Below are positions 6,895 to 16,553 of a stretch of DNA of 40,655 nt, in pieces. The stretch spans positions 1 through 40,655 of the forward strand of contig DZBS01000016.1 of assembly GCA_022729995.1 (NCBI GenBank), in the 5' to 3' direction. The notes below the pieces were generated by a model, which saw nothing but the letters and a program-made list of their open reading frames with translations, did no database searches and was not told the origin of the DNA. The DNA is from Draconibacterium orientale (GTDB taxonomy: Bacteria; Bacteroidota; Bacteroidia; Bacteroidales; JAADGE01). The stretch's first letter is position 1. Every line of letters starts with the position of its first letter. The position numbers and the translations under genes were made by a program.

Positions 6895-9800
6895 CTAAAG
6901 TAAATCGGAAATATCTGTTCCTACAAAAATTACTTTATTAACACTACCCGAAATATTTTTAATTCCGGAGAAAGTTCCTTTTTGTTTTGAAACTTTATTG
7001 TTTTTACCAATAATTTCAAAAACACCTTTTATTTGTTCGCCTCGCGATAAATCTCTCCAAAAATGCAGATATTCAATACTGTCTGAATATTCTTCGGTAA
7101 CAAAATCTTTATAGTTTTTACCTATAATTTCATTAATTTGATAATCCAACGATTCGGCAATTACACCGTTTGCTTCTAAAATATTTCCTTTTTCGTCAAA
7201 ATACAAAAGTGAATTACTTTTTTCGAGGAAATTGTTTATTTCAGTAAATTCAAATTTTAACATTTTGAATTTTGATACATTTTCAAGTATTTCTATTATT
7301 TTGATTAAATTATTCTCTTTATCTTTAACAGGCGAATATTTTCCTTTAAAAAATAAATCCTCTCCTTTTGAGTTTATTCTAATAAATTCGCCCGAAATTG
7401 TTTCTCCTTTTCTCAAAGATTCCCAAAAACTTATGTAATCTTTTGATTTCTTTTTATCACTTTCGATAAACATTCTGTGATGTTTTCCTTTTATTTCTTC
7501 AATTTTATAACCAAAAGTAAGGGCAAAATTGTGGTTTGCATTGTCTAAAGTTCCGTCGAGATTGTATGTTGCAATGATGCTTGTATGTTCAATTGTTTCA
7601 AGTTTAATTCCTATTTCAGGGTCTTGAAATAAATATTCTGTAGCTGCGCCGGATATAAATTTTTGTTCTTCGAGTTCTTCTTTTAATTTGTTCAAATCCT
7701 TAATTTTCTCCAAAAGTTCGTTTTCTTGTTCTTTTGATTTTTCAACAGCTTTTTTAAGAATTCTTTCGTTTGCAGTAGATTTTATATTAATTTCTTCAAG
7801 CTGAGCTTGTTTTTTTGCCATTTCGTCTTGAGTTGAATGAAGGACTTCAAGATTTTGACGCATTCGCTCTTCTTGCATCGACATAATTTCTGTTTGCTTT
7901 TTCAGCTCTATTTCAATTTTTTTCGATTCGGAAAAATCGGTTGCCAAACTCAATATTTTCACTACATTTCCGGTATCGTCGAGAATTGCTGCATAAATTA
8001 CCGAAAGCCAATATTCTTTTTCACCCACAAGAATATGTTCAAATCTTTGAACGTGTTGACCTTCTTTCACTGTTAACCAAAAACGGAGATATTCATTTTC
8101 GTCTTCCGGATTAATAAAACTTTGATGTAATGTGTCAACAATTTGACTTTCGGGAATTGCCAATAAATCGAGCAAATTTCGGTTCACCGAAGTAATATAT
8201 CCTTTTGTATCAATTTCAATAACTAATGAAGAATCGTCAATTGCAGAAAGTATACTTGTCATCTCGGCTTCTCTTCTTGCAGAATCTTCTTGTGCTAACT
8301 GAAGTTCTTCAAAATTTCGTCGCATTTCTTGCTCTTGAGCAGCCATTTGCTCGGCTTGAAGTTGCGATTGTTCAAGAAGTTCGGCAGTTCTGGAGTTGAT
8401 TCTGGCAATGGAAAGTGATGCTGCAATATTTTCGGATACTTTTTCTACGAATTCTATTTCATAAGATCGAAATTCGTTGAAAGAAGCAATTTCAATAACT
8501 CCAAAAACTTCATCTTCCACTTTCATAGGAACAATTAACAAACTTCTTGGCGCTGCTCCGCCTAATCCGGACGTAATTGTAATATATGTTTGAGGAATAT
8601 CTGTCATATAAACCGTTTCTTTTTCAACGGCTGCTGTTCCGACTAATCCTTCTCCGGGATAAATTTTCTTTTGCTTTTTCTTTTCGTGACCAAAAGCATA
8701 AGACGAAGTGAGGTCAAAATGAGCATCGTGCGGATCGGAATTATTGAAAATAAATAATCCGGCTTGATTTGCATTTAAAAAATGAACAAGTTTTCTTATT
8801 ACAATATCTGAAAGTTTTTGAATATTTCCGGTGCTTTGACGTAAAATATCATTGAATGTGGCAAGACCTTCGTTTGCCCATTTTCTCATGTCGTCTTCTT
8901 TCTTTCTTTTTTCTTCGTCAATTTTTGCTTGATTAAGATTTTGTCTCATTTCGAGCAACGAGTTGCCAAGTTTATCGTCGGCACTTAGCGGTTGAAATTC
9001 GGTATTAAAAATTCCTTTCCCGAGTGTTATGGCAAATTGAGTAGTTTGTCGAAGACCTGCAACAAGTTCGTTGATACTGTTGTTAATGCTCGACATTTCA
9101 TCTTTGCCGCTTGTTTCATAAACGGTATCCGGAATATTTCCTTTACTAAGCGGAATTAATTTATTTTGAAGTATATTTATAGGTTTTTTAATTGAAAACG
9201 AAAATTGAAGAATAATAAAAACCAATAATAACAGAATTATTAGCGAAATAATATAAATTGAATTATAAACAGCAACAAATACAAAGCTTTTATTGTTGTT
9301 TATTGCCAAAAAAAGTTGTTCAAGTTCGGGTTCTATATTTTGACTTTCGGTTCTTAATTTTCCGTAAAGTCCTTCGTTTAAGGTAAATCCGAGTTCTTTA
9401 TCAATATCAACAAGTGATGTAAAGTATTGTTTGTAATCGTTAAGATTTTTTATTAGAGTGTTGTCATTAACAATAATGTCTCCGGGAATAATTGCAGTGT
9501 CGGGGTTTGTATTTCCCGAATTTAAACTAACATTAGTAAGTTTCATAAAATTATTTATAAAACTTTTGTAATGATTTGAGTTTCGCGAAAATAAATAGTT
9601 ATCGCTGTTTTGTTTAAGTTCAAAAATTATGTTTGATTGACCTGTGTTTTGAGATTGTTTAAGTGTTTGCTCGGAAACATTTATCATATTTCCTATAATT
9701 CCGGAATTTACAGAACCTCTTTGAATTATTTTTTGAACTATCTCTTTGAATAAATCGTTATAAACAATATCAACCTGAGTAATTCTTTCGATATTTTCGG

Positions 9801-10140
9801 TAAGTTTAAGCGTTTTTGTCAGTTTATCGTTTTTTAATAACTCAAGAGATTCGTTAAATTTCTTTTGAGAATCTTCGTGTTTTTTTAAATATTTATTTTC
9901 CTGAGTTGAGAAAAAACCCGGATCGCTGTTATATCCGGAAATAAAATTTTGCTCGAATATTCTTGTATTCAAATAATTAGACTTTAATTCGGCAATATTT
10001 TGTTTATAGGTTTGATAATGTTTTATATTTGAAAGCGTGATTATAAAATATAAAACCATAGCTGTAATAAATGCAACTACAATAGCAATTAAGATATTAA
10101 ATCTTAATCTAATGCTAATATTTCTTATGAATGAAATCAT
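6895..10140 (-). CDS. Membrane sensor with HAMP, GAF and three PAS domains, no kinase domain
   Basis: 1081 residues, the largest of three paralogous sensors here. Membrane segment 1 is at about 14-36 and segment 2 at about 285-312, enclosing a helical extracytoplasmic domain of about 250 residues. Then follow HAMP (about 313-365), a linker (RKWANEGLATF), GAF (about 430-575, with SSYAF, GEGLVG and SGLGGAAPRSLLIVPMK), a coiled coil rich in Gln and Glu (580-625), PAS1 (630-745), a second coiled coil, PAS2 (855-965) and PAS3 (970-1081). PAS3 ends in GTDISDLL, exactly where a HisKA domain would normally begin, and no H-box or ATPase motif is present. It must signal by protein contact or to a separate kinase. 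It is monocistronic and divergent from manA. The ligand is unknown. Confidence 0.9.
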   Translation of the reverse strand: MISFIRNISIRLRFNILIAIVVAFITAMVLYFIITLSNIKHYQTYKQNIAELKSNYLNTRIFEQNFISGYNSDPGFFSTQENKYLKKHEDSQKKFNESLELLKNDKLTKTLKLTENIERITQVDIVYNDLFKEIVQKIIQRGSVNSGIIGNMINVSEQTLKQSQNTGQSNIIFELKQNSDNYLFSRNSNHYKSFINNFMKLTNVSLNSGNTNPDTAIIPGDIIVNDNTLIKNLNDYKQYFTSLVDIDKELGFTLNEGLYGKLRTESQNIEPELEQLFLAINNNKSFVFVAVYNSIYIISLIILLLLVFIILQFSFSIKKPINILQNKLIPLSKGNIPDTVYETSGKDEMSSINNSINELVAGLRQTTQFAITLGKGIFNTEFQPLSADDKLGNSLLEMRQNLNQAKIDEEKRKKEDDMRKWANEGLATFNDILRQSTGNIQKLSDIVIRKLVHFLNANQAGLFIFNNSDPHDAHFDLTSSYAFGHEKKKQKKIYPGEGLVGTAAVEKETVYMTDIPQTYITITSGLGGAAPRSLLIVPMKVEDEVFGVIEIASFNEFRSYEIEFVEKVSENIAASLSIARINSRTAELLEQSQLQAEQMAAQEQEMRRNFEELQLAQEDSARREAEMTSILSAIDDSSLVIEIDTKGYITSVNRNLLDLLAIPESQIVDTLHQSFINPEDENEYLRFWLTVKEGQHVQRFEHILVGEKEYWLSVIYAAILDDTGNVVKILSLATDFSESKKIEIELKKQTEIMSMQEERMRQNLEVLHSTQDEMAKKQAQLEEINIKSTANERILKKAVEKSKEQENELLEKIKDLNKLKEELEEQKFISGAATEYLFQDPEIGIKLETIEHTSIIATYNLDGTLDNANHNFALTFGYKIEEIKGKHHRMFIESDKKKSKDYISFWESLRKGETISGEFIRINSKGEDLFFKGKYSPVKDKENNLIKIIEILENVSKFKMLKFEFTEINNFLEKSNSLLYFDEKGNILEANGVIAESLDYQINEIIGKNYKDFVTEEYSDSIEYLHFWRDLSRGEQIKGVFEIIGKNNKVSKQKGTFSGIKNISGSVNKVIFVGTDISDLL

Positions 10141-10294
10141 AAATACCGTATTAATTTATTTATTTACGGAAAATTTCTAAATATAATATGAATTGAACAA
10201 AAATAAAAAAAAAATGTAATCTAAACTTTTAAATGAGTAAATTTATTTAATATTTTTAAAAAATAAATTTACTAAATCAATCAAAAATTAAATT

Positions 10295-10324
10295 TTGCAG
10301 TAAAATCATTACTTTTTATATTTC
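10295..10324 (+). promoter_or_regulatory. Probable manA promoter (TTTG-N19-TATATTTC)
   Basis: A TTTTG ending at 10297 is followed after 19 bases by TATATTTC (10317-10324), one mismatch from the TAnnTTTG -7 consensus, 29 bases before the manA ATG. Both the spacing and the distance to the start fit a Bacteroidota housekeeping promoter. Confidence 0.5.
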
Positions 10325-10353
10325 CTGCAAATTAAATATAATATACAAATATT

Positions 10354-11325
10354 ATGCTTTATCCGTTAAAATTTAAAAATATTTACAAAGAAAAGATTTG
10401 GGGAGGCTCAAAATTAAAATCTGTTTTGAATAAAAAAGATATTTTTTACGATAATATTGGCGAAAGTTGGGAAATTTCGGGACTTGAAAATAATGTTTCG
10501 GAAATCTCAAACGGTTTTTTGAAAGGAAAATCTTTAATTGAAATTATTGATTCGTATAAAGAAAAAATTATTGGCGGAAAAGTTTTTGCAGAATTTGGAA
10601 ATAATTTTCCGCTTCTTATAAAATTTATTGATGCAAACGACGATTTATCGGTTCAAGTTCATCCGAACGATTTAATTGCAAAAAAACTTCATAATGCAAA
10701 CGGAAAAACAGAATTGTGGTATATTATTGATGTCGATAATGATTCAAATTTAATTTCGGGGCTTAATAAATCTGTTAAAAAAGAAGTTTTTTCCGAAGCA
10801 ATTTCAGAAAACAAAGTTACCGAATTATTGAATTTTGTTCCGGTTTCAAAAGGAGATTCTTTTTTTATTCCGGCAGGAAAAATTCATGCTATTTGCAAAG
10901 GAATTTTACTTGCAGAAATACAGCAAACATCGGACATTACTTATAGAATTTACGATTGGAACAGACCGGATTCCGACGGAAAAATGAGAGAACTTCATAT
11001 TGAAAATTCTCTTTTAGTTGCCGATTTAGAGTATAAAAGCGATTCATTAATTTCTCAAAAAAAAATTGATAGTAATAGAAGCGAAATTAAGAAATGTAAC
11101 TTTTTTACAGTCAACATTTTGAAAACTGATGCAGAAATTAATATTGATTATTCAAATATCGACAGCTTTATAATATATATGTGTGTGGAAGGAGAATTTA
11201 TTATTAAAAACGATAATTTTGAAATAAATGTTATTAAAGGCGAAACGATTTTAATTCCGGCAGAAATAAAAAATTTCGGAATTTTCCCGATTAAAAATTC
11301 CGAAATTCTTGAAATTTATATTTAA
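10354..11325 (+). CDS. manA: Mannose-6-phosphate isomerase, class I type
   Basis: Zinc-dependent cupin that interconverts mannose 6-phosphate and fructose 6-phosphate, feeding GDP-mannose synthesis or mannose use. The 323-residue protein has the four metal ligands expected of the family: Gln101 and His103 in VQVHP, Glu120 in KTELWY, and His178 in AGKIHAI. The active-site segment TYRIYDWNR is also present. It is the short Firmicutes/Bacteroidota form. It stands alone on the plus strand between minus-strand sensor genes, with its own promoter, and ends 6 bases from the convergent 176-residue membrane protein. I see no functional link to the sensors. Confidence 0.94.
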   Translation: MLYPLKFKNIYKEKIWGGSKLKSVLNKKDIFYDNIGESWEISGLENNVSEISNGFLKGKSLIEIIDSYKEKIIGGKVFAEFGNNFPLLIKFIDANDDLSVQVHPNDLIAKKLHNANGKTELWYIIDVDNDSNLISGLNKSVKKEVFSEAISENKVTELLNFVPVSKGDSFFIPAGKIHAICKGILLAEIQQTSDITYRIYDWNRPDSDGKMRELHIENSLLVADLEYKSDSLISQKKIDSNRSEIKKCNFFTVNILKTDAEINIDYSNIDSFIIYMCVEGEFIIKNDNFEINVIKGETILIPAEIKNFGIFPIKNSEILEIYI

Positions 11326-11331
11326 TTCAAT

Positions 11332-11862
11332 TTATATTCCGAAAATTACCGAAGCTTCGGATTTAACAATTTCTATTGCGGATTCAACCGGTTGAGAGTC
11401 GTTTTGAATATATAATTCCATTGCATATTTTGTAAAATCTTGTCCTTTCATTTGCGGATTCATTTGAGTTCCTGCAACATTTATGTTTCTGATAACTTGT
11501 TCTTTTGCGTTTTTAACCGCATTCCACGATTTTTTGCTCAAATATAATTGTTGAGATAAATTGTGATTAAATTCTTTTCTAATTGCTTCGAGCATTGCTA
11601 TTTGCAGTTGTCTGGACGAAATTCCGGGAGTTTGCAATCTGAGAGCCAAAGATTCTATTGTAATTCTTTCCAAGAAAAGCAACATTCTTTCATAAGCTTG
11701 CAAACGAAGCGGTGTAACTAATTTATGATTTTCGCCGAAAGCTGCTACTTTTTGCTTGTTTAAATCGTGTTCGGTAAATTTTTTTACTAACATGTAAACA
11801 ACCACCAAAAGTATAAACGACGGAAGTGTATATTTTAATATTTCTAAAATTTGTATTAGCAT
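11332..11862 (-). CDS. Conserved membrane-anchored protein of unknown function, co-oriented with sensors
   Basis: 176 residues with one N-terminal membrane segment at about 12-28 (YTLPSFILLVVVYMLV), then a cytoplasmic, mostly helical domain. Notable stretches are HKLVTPLRLQAYERMLLFLE and SSRQLQIAMLEAIRKEFNHN, followed by a segment with SKKSWNAVKNAKEQVIRNIN. I recall similar uncharacterised proteins in other Bacteroidota but know no assigned function. It lies 17 bases after the 755-residue sensor gene and is the last gene of a minus-strand run that starts with the histidine kinase at 18212. It may therefore be a membrane partner of that signalling module, though it may simply be co-transcribed. 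No catalytic motif is seen. Confidence 0.75.
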   Translation of the reverse strand: MLIQILEILKYTLPSFILLVVVYMLVKKFTEHDLNKQKVAAFGENHKLVTPLRLQAYERMLLFLERITIESLALRLQTPGISSRQLQIAMLEAIRKEFNHNLSQQLYLSKKSWNAVKNAKEQVIRNINVAGTQMNPQMKGQDFTKYAMELYIQNDSQPVESAIEIVKSEASVIFGI

Positions 11863-11879
11863 TTTGTGATATTTTAATT

Positions 11880-14147
11880 TTATTTTTGAATAAATTCTGT
11901 TACGTCAAAAGCGAAGAAAATAATTCGCAGGACTTTTCCTTCCGAATCTTTATAAGGTGTGTAGGAAGCCGACAAATTTTTAGGTTCGCCGGATTTTGTA
12001 TATCTCACAAGTTGTTTTCTCAATAAATTTCCTTTCTTAACTTCTTCTATTATCTCTTTAAGTTCTGTTATTTGTTCGGCTTTTACAAGTTCAAAAACTG
12101 TTTTTCCCTGCAAATCTTTCAATTCAAATCCCATTGTTTGAAGATACAAATCGTTGGCTGTAAGCAATTGTCCTTCAGGCGTATATTCGATACTCATTAC
12201 TGTATTGTTCACTGCATTTAGCATGCTTTGCATTTCTTTTGAGTGAAAATCGTATTCGGTTTGAATTGATTGAAGTTCTTTTATTTTTTCGTTAAGTTCC
12301 TGTTCTTTATTATATAGTTCAACTGTTTGATTTGTAGATTTTGCCAACAATTCAATAGTTTTAATACTAACAATTGATGAGTTTAACGATGAAGAAATAT
12401 TTTCGGCTGTTTGCTCAATAAATTGTAATTTATGTTTTTCGGGAACGTTTACAAAAGCAATTTCAATAACTCCGAGAACTTCATTGTGCCACATAACCGG
12501 CGTTATAAGTAAATATCCGGGAAGTGCATTTCCTAATCCCGATGAAATATTCATGTAATTTTCGGGAAGTTTGCTAAGTTCAATTTTCTTTTTGGCATAA
12601 ACACAGGCTCCAACAAGTCCTTCGCCGACAGCAAAACTTTTCTCTATAAATTTTTCGCTCGAAAATGCGTAAGATGAAACCAATTCTATTCTTTTATCGG
12701 TTTCGTAATGATGAATGTAAAATCCGCCAAACACAGCATTGGTGTAGTTTACCAGAGTTTTTATAAGATTTAAAGTAAGAGTTTCTAAATTGCTTGTAAT
12801 GAGATTTTGAACTTTTGCTATTTCGGCAAATCCGTTTCTTACCCATTCTTCTATTTCCGAAATTTTTTCATTTTCTTTTTTTTCTATTTCAATATCTTTT
12901 ATTTTTTGAATAATTTGTCCAACCAAAATACTTAATTCGTCGTTTACATTTTCATTTTTTTCAATTGAATTGTAATCTCCTTCAATTATTTTTTTACTCA
13001 CCTTTATATATTCAAGGTTTTTTTCATATATTTTTTTAAGATTTTCGTCAATTATATTTATTTCGTTAACATTACTTTTATTTTGAAAATCGGTATTTTT
13101 TCCGCTTGCAACATTTATAGACCTTTCAACTGTTTCATTAAATTTTTCGTCGAACTTTTTTGTTAAATAATTTATAAATAGAATAGAAAAAATGTAAACA
13201 ATAATTATCAATATAATATTGTAACGAGTGTTAATTAATATTTGTTTTGAAAATTCGCGTAAAGGTGTAAAATTGTAGATTTTCCAATAATTATCGGAGT
13301 TTTCGGGATTTATTATTTGTGTGGTGTAAACGTAGCCGCCAAAAGTTCCGTTTGCCGGTTTTCCGTTAATTTTTTCAAATAATTGCTTTTCGGTGCCTTC
13401 AATTTCCGAAATGTTTTTTGTTTTATTCCAATCTTTTCCGGTGAAACTTATTATGTTATTTTTTTCGCTTAGAAGTATTTTTATAGTGTTCAGTCGATTT
13501 TTATTCGTATAAATTATTTGTTCAAACTTTTTTGGATTGAAAGCTATTCCTATAATTCCCAAGAATTTATCGCCTGAATAAACAGGAAAAAATATTTTAA
13601 TTATTTCTAAATCTTTTCCGAATATTTCTTGGTTTTTTGGTTCATCAACAATAATATTTTTATTTTTCTTTATCTTATAAAAAAGTGTAGGATTAATTAT
13701 TTTATCAAAATTTGAATTTGTTTCTTCAATATTAATTTCGCCTTTATTTTTGGAATAAATTATTGATTTATAATAAACGGTATCGGTTTTTCTTGTTTGA
13801 AGCGAGTCGTTATAAAATTTAATTTCCGGCGGTCTGACAAGAATAATTTTTTCGATATTTTCATTCAAAAGAGAGTTTTTCCAAAATTCGTTGTTTTCTT
13901 TTTGAATGTATTCAGAACTGAAATTCTCGGATAAAACTTGAAGTATTTTGAAGTTTTTATTTAGCTCGTTTGAAATTTTTTCGGCATCTAATTCGGTTGA
14001 ATAAATACTGAATTTTAAATCTTCTTTTTTGGCATTATTATATGAAAACAGTAAAATTAATATAATTACAAGTGTAAAAATTGCCGTTAAAACTATTATT
14101 GAATAGCTTGATATTATTGATTTTATGTTATTAAAAGATAATTTCAT
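11880..14147 (-). CDS. Membrane sensor with Cache-like, GAF and PAS domains, no kinase domain
   Basis: 755 residues. Membrane segments at about 15-36 and 308-328 flank an extracytoplasmic domain that looks like a double Cache fold (FFPVYSGDKFLGIIGIAF). A HAMP-like linker (to about 435) leads to GAF (about 450-590, with SSYAF, VGEGLVG, SGLGNALPG and VLGVIEIAF), a coiled coil (about 595-635) and one PAS (about 640-755, MSIEYTPEGQLLTAND and KNLSASYTPYKDSEG). It ends in FDVTEFIQK with no HisKA or ATPase domain. The GAF-coiled-coil-PAS half is clearly paralogous to the 769- and 1081-residue sensors, while the sensor half is different, so the inputs probably differ. It starts 13 bases after the 769-residue sensor gene and is followed 17 bases later by the 176-residue membrane protein. 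Confidence 0.9.
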   Translation of the reverse strand: MKLSFNNIKSIISSYSIIVLTAIFTLVIILILLFSYNNAKKEDLKFSIYSTELDAEKISNELNKNFKILQVLSENFSSEYIQKENNEFWKNSLLNENIEKIILVRPPEIKFYNDSLQTRKTDTVYYKSIIYSKNKGEINIEETNSNFDKIINPTLFYKIKKNKNIIVDEPKNQEIFGKDLEIIKIFFPVYSGDKFLGIIGIAFNPKKFEQIIYTNKNRLNTIKILLSEKNNIISFTGKDWNKTKNISEIEGTEKQLFEKINGKPANGTFGGYVYTTQIINPENSDNYWKIYNFTPLREFSKQILINTRYNIILIIIVYIFSILFINYLTKKFDEKFNETVERSINVASGKNTDFQNKSNVNEINIIDENLKKIYEKNLEYIKVSKKIIEGDYNSIEKNENVNDELSILVGQIIQKIKDIEIEKKENEKISEIEEWVRNGFAEIAKVQNLITSNLETLTLNLIKTLVNYTNAVFGGFYIHHYETDKRIELVSSYAFSSEKFIEKSFAVGEGLVGACVYAKKKIELSKLPENYMNISSGLGNALPGYLLITPVMWHNEVLGVIEIAFVNVPEKHKLQFIEQTAENISSSLNSSIVSIKTIELLAKSTNQTVELYNKEQELNEKIKELQSIQTEYDFHSKEMQSMLNAVNNTVMSIEYTPEGQLLTANDLYLQTMGFELKDLQGKTVFELVKAEQITELKEIIEEVKKGNLLRKQLVRYTKSGEPKNLSASYTPYKDSEGKVLRIIFFAFDVTEFIQK

Positions 14148-14160
14148 TTATAAAATTATA

Positions 14161-16470
14161 TTATTTTTGATATTCTTCGTAAAGTAACGAACCAATTGAC
14201 AAAACTCTATATATTCTTCCAATTGAATTTCTAATTGGTGCATAAATATTTAAGAATGTATATTGTTCTTTTTCAACCAAATAAATTTTTTCGGTTCTTT
14301 CTTCGGAATCGCCGTTTTTTAAATCTTTCCACATAGATTTATATGTTTCCGAATAGTTTTTATCTTTTATAAGTTCCGAATGCGAAATACCTATTAATTC
14401 ATTTGCTTCAACTCCCAAAAGATTTGTATATTTTTCATTTACATCAACAATTTTTCCGGTTAAGTCAAATTCGATAACAAAAGCAGACATTTTTATTGAT
14501 TTTATAATTTCTGTAATTTCAATAAGACTTTTATCCAGTTTTCGGTTTTGTCGTCTGTGTGTATCAATTTTTTCCTGTAATTCGGTTCTTTGTGTATTTA
14601 TAAGTTTTGCTTGATGTTGTGTTTGTTCTAAAAGTTTTTGAGTTTGTTGTCGGTTATAAATACTTGCAAATGTTGATGCAATATTTTCGCCAATTCTTTC
14701 AACAAATTCTATTTTAAAATTTTCTATTATTTTTATTGAAGCAAGTTCAATAACGGCTTGAACTATATTATTGAAAATCAATGGAATTATTACAATTGAT
14801 TTTGGGTCGGTGTGTCCAAATCCGGATTTTATTTTGGTGTAATCTTCGGGAATTTCGGTTATAAAAATGCTTTGTTTTTCCATAAAACATCTGCCTACAA
14901 GCCCCGAATTTGCTTTAATTGTTTTACTTTTTACTTTTTCTTCGCTGAATGCGTAATTTGCCGACATTTGAAGAAATATATCTTCCGTATTTTCTCTGTT
15001 TACAACAAATATTGCTCCCATTTCTATTTCCAAAAATCCTATTATTTTCTTTAATAACGACATTGAAAGTGAATTCAAATTATTGTCGTGTTGCAAAATT
15101 GCGGAAACTTCAAAGGCTCCTTCATTTAATTTTTCTCTCAATTCGTTTTCAGAACTTTGTGCCTTATGAATTTCTATAATATTGGAAATATTTTTATGTA
15201 ATTTTAAAAAATAATTATTCAAATTGTTTTGGGTTTCAGGAAATTCAACAAAATTTCTTTCATTATATAAACTAATTTTTCCGAGTATTTCTTGAATTTC
15301 TTTTTTATCGTTATAAACTTGATTCAAATTTTTGTTTACATTTAATTTGAACCCGAATAATCTTATTTCTTTATCCGGAGAAAAATTTCCCAATATTAAC
15401 AAATTTAGCCTTTTTGCTATTTTCTTTTCCACATTATTTACCGAAAACATTACTAAACTCATTAATATTATAAAAAATACGAAAAGTATTGTAAACAATA
15501 TTATTAAGTTTCTTTTAACTTTTATTAATCCGTTTTGCGTTGTTTGATTTGAATATATTAAACAAGAATATCCGTCGAGCGAATTAACTTTTTCAAAATA
15601 TATTGTATTTTTTGAAAGTTCGTTTTGTTCAATTGTTTCATAATTAATATATCCCGAATTTTTTGTTTTCATATTTCTAAATTCTTCCGAGAATTTAAAA
15701 TTTTCGTCGATTCCGGTGTTAAAAACAAAGTTTCCGTCTGTATTTATAAAAAACAGTTGATATCCTTCGCTAATAATATCTTCGGAATAAATTTTCGACA
15801 ATGAAGCTTTAACTCCTTCATAAACTGTTACTTGAATTATTGCACTAATGTAACCGTCGAAATATAAAGGACTGTAAACCGAAAGTTTTGAATCGAACTT
15901 AATATTTTTTTGCTCAAAATATTTTTCACCTTTTTCAACAGTTTGAACAACAGGATTTGAATTATCAATAAATAATATACTGTTTGGCGTACTATTATCC
16001 GACAACTCATTGGAAACTATTCTCAAATATCCGTCGTCTGTTTTTTGCCAAATACTTATAAATGAATTAGATGTGTGAGTAATTTTATCTACCAATTCTC
16101 TGTTTCCTAAAATAATATTATTTCCAAAAATTAATGAAGGAATTTTCTTTTTAAAACTTTCGCCCGATTGTTCTATAACGGCTTCAATAACAGAAGAATC
16201 TTGAGCCGAAAAATTAAATCGGCTTATTGTTTTAATAAAATCAAGCGAAATTCTTTCGGCAACGGTAAGTTTATTTTTTGAATTATTATCTATAACTTTC
16301 AAAATATTTGAAAATTCCGATAATTTGTTTTCAAAATAAATTTCAAATTTTTCGTTTGTATTCTTTTCTACAAATTTGTATGTGTAAATGCCCGATAGAA
16401 GAAACACTCCTAAAATTATAAAAATTAAAGATAAATATATAATTAAACTATATTTTTTATAAAACTTCAT
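14161..16470 (-). CDS. Membrane sensor with Cache, GAF and PAS domains, no kinase domain
   Basis: 769 residues. Membrane segments lie at about 8-30 and 321-345. The extracytoplasmic part has the pattern of a Cache_3-Cache_2 sensor (ISIWQKTDDGYLRIVSN, then NPVVQTVEKGEKYF, then VYSPLYFDGYISAIIQV), a class that usually binds small organic ligands. The cytoplasmic part has a long linker, GAF (about 455-605, SANYAFSEEK, SGLVGRC and KSGFGHTDPKS), a coiled coil and one PAS (about 655-769) ending in LLYEEYQK. No transmitter domain follows. It is the second gene of the run that begins with the soluble kinase at 18212, separated from it by 83 bases that hold a possible internal -7 box. The paralogy with its two neighbours suggests gene duplication with exchange of the sensor half. 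Confidence 0.9.
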   Translation of the reverse strand: MKFYKKYSLIIYLSLIFIILGVFLLSGIYTYKFVEKNTNEKFEIYFENKLSEFSNILKVIDNNSKNKLTVAERISLDFIKTISRFNFSAQDSSVIEAVIEQSGESFKKKIPSLIFGNNIILGNRELVDKITHTSNSFISIWQKTDDGYLRIVSNELSDNSTPNSILFIDNSNPVVQTVEKGEKYFEQKNIKFDSKLSVYSPLYFDGYISAIIQVTVYEGVKASLSKIYSEDIISEGYQLFFINTDGNFVFNTGIDENFKFSEEFRNMKTKNSGYINYETIEQNELSKNTIYFEKVNSLDGYSCLIYSNQTTQNGLIKVKRNLIILFTILFVFFIILMSLVMFSVNNVEKKIAKRLNLLILGNFSPDKEIRLFGFKLNVNKNLNQVYNDKKEIQEILGKISLYNERNFVEFPETQNNLNNYFLKLHKNISNIIEIHKAQSSENELREKLNEGAFEVSAILQHDNNLNSLSMSLLKKIIGFLEIEMGAIFVVNRENTEDIFLQMSANYAFSEEKVKSKTIKANSGLVGRCFMEKQSIFITEIPEDYTKIKSGFGHTDPKSIVIIPLIFNNIVQAVIELASIKIIENFKIEFVERIGENIASTFASIYNRQQTQKLLEQTQHQAKLINTQRTELQEKIDTHRRQNRKLDKSLIEITEIIKSIKMSAFVIEFDLTGKIVDVNEKYTNLLGVEANELIGISHSELIKDKNYSETYKSMWKDLKNGDSEERTEKIYLVEKEQYTFLNIYAPIRNSIGRIYRVLSIGSLLYEEYQK

Positions 16471-16481
16471 ACACTTTATGA

Positions 16482-16489
16482 CAAATTTA
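16482..16489 (-). promoter_or_regulatory. Possible internal -7 box before the 769-residue sensor gene
   Basis: The minus strand reads TAAATTTG, an exact TAnnTTTG match 11 bases before the ATG at 16470, in the 83-base gap after the kinase gene. No good -33 TTG is found at normal spacing, and the short distance would give a nearly leaderless transcript. Weak call in such AT-rich sequence. Confidence 0.25.
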
Positions 16490-16553
16490 ATCTGCTAAAT
16501 TAAAAAAATTATTATAAAAATTTAATTTTTTTATGCCGATATTTTAATCCTTT

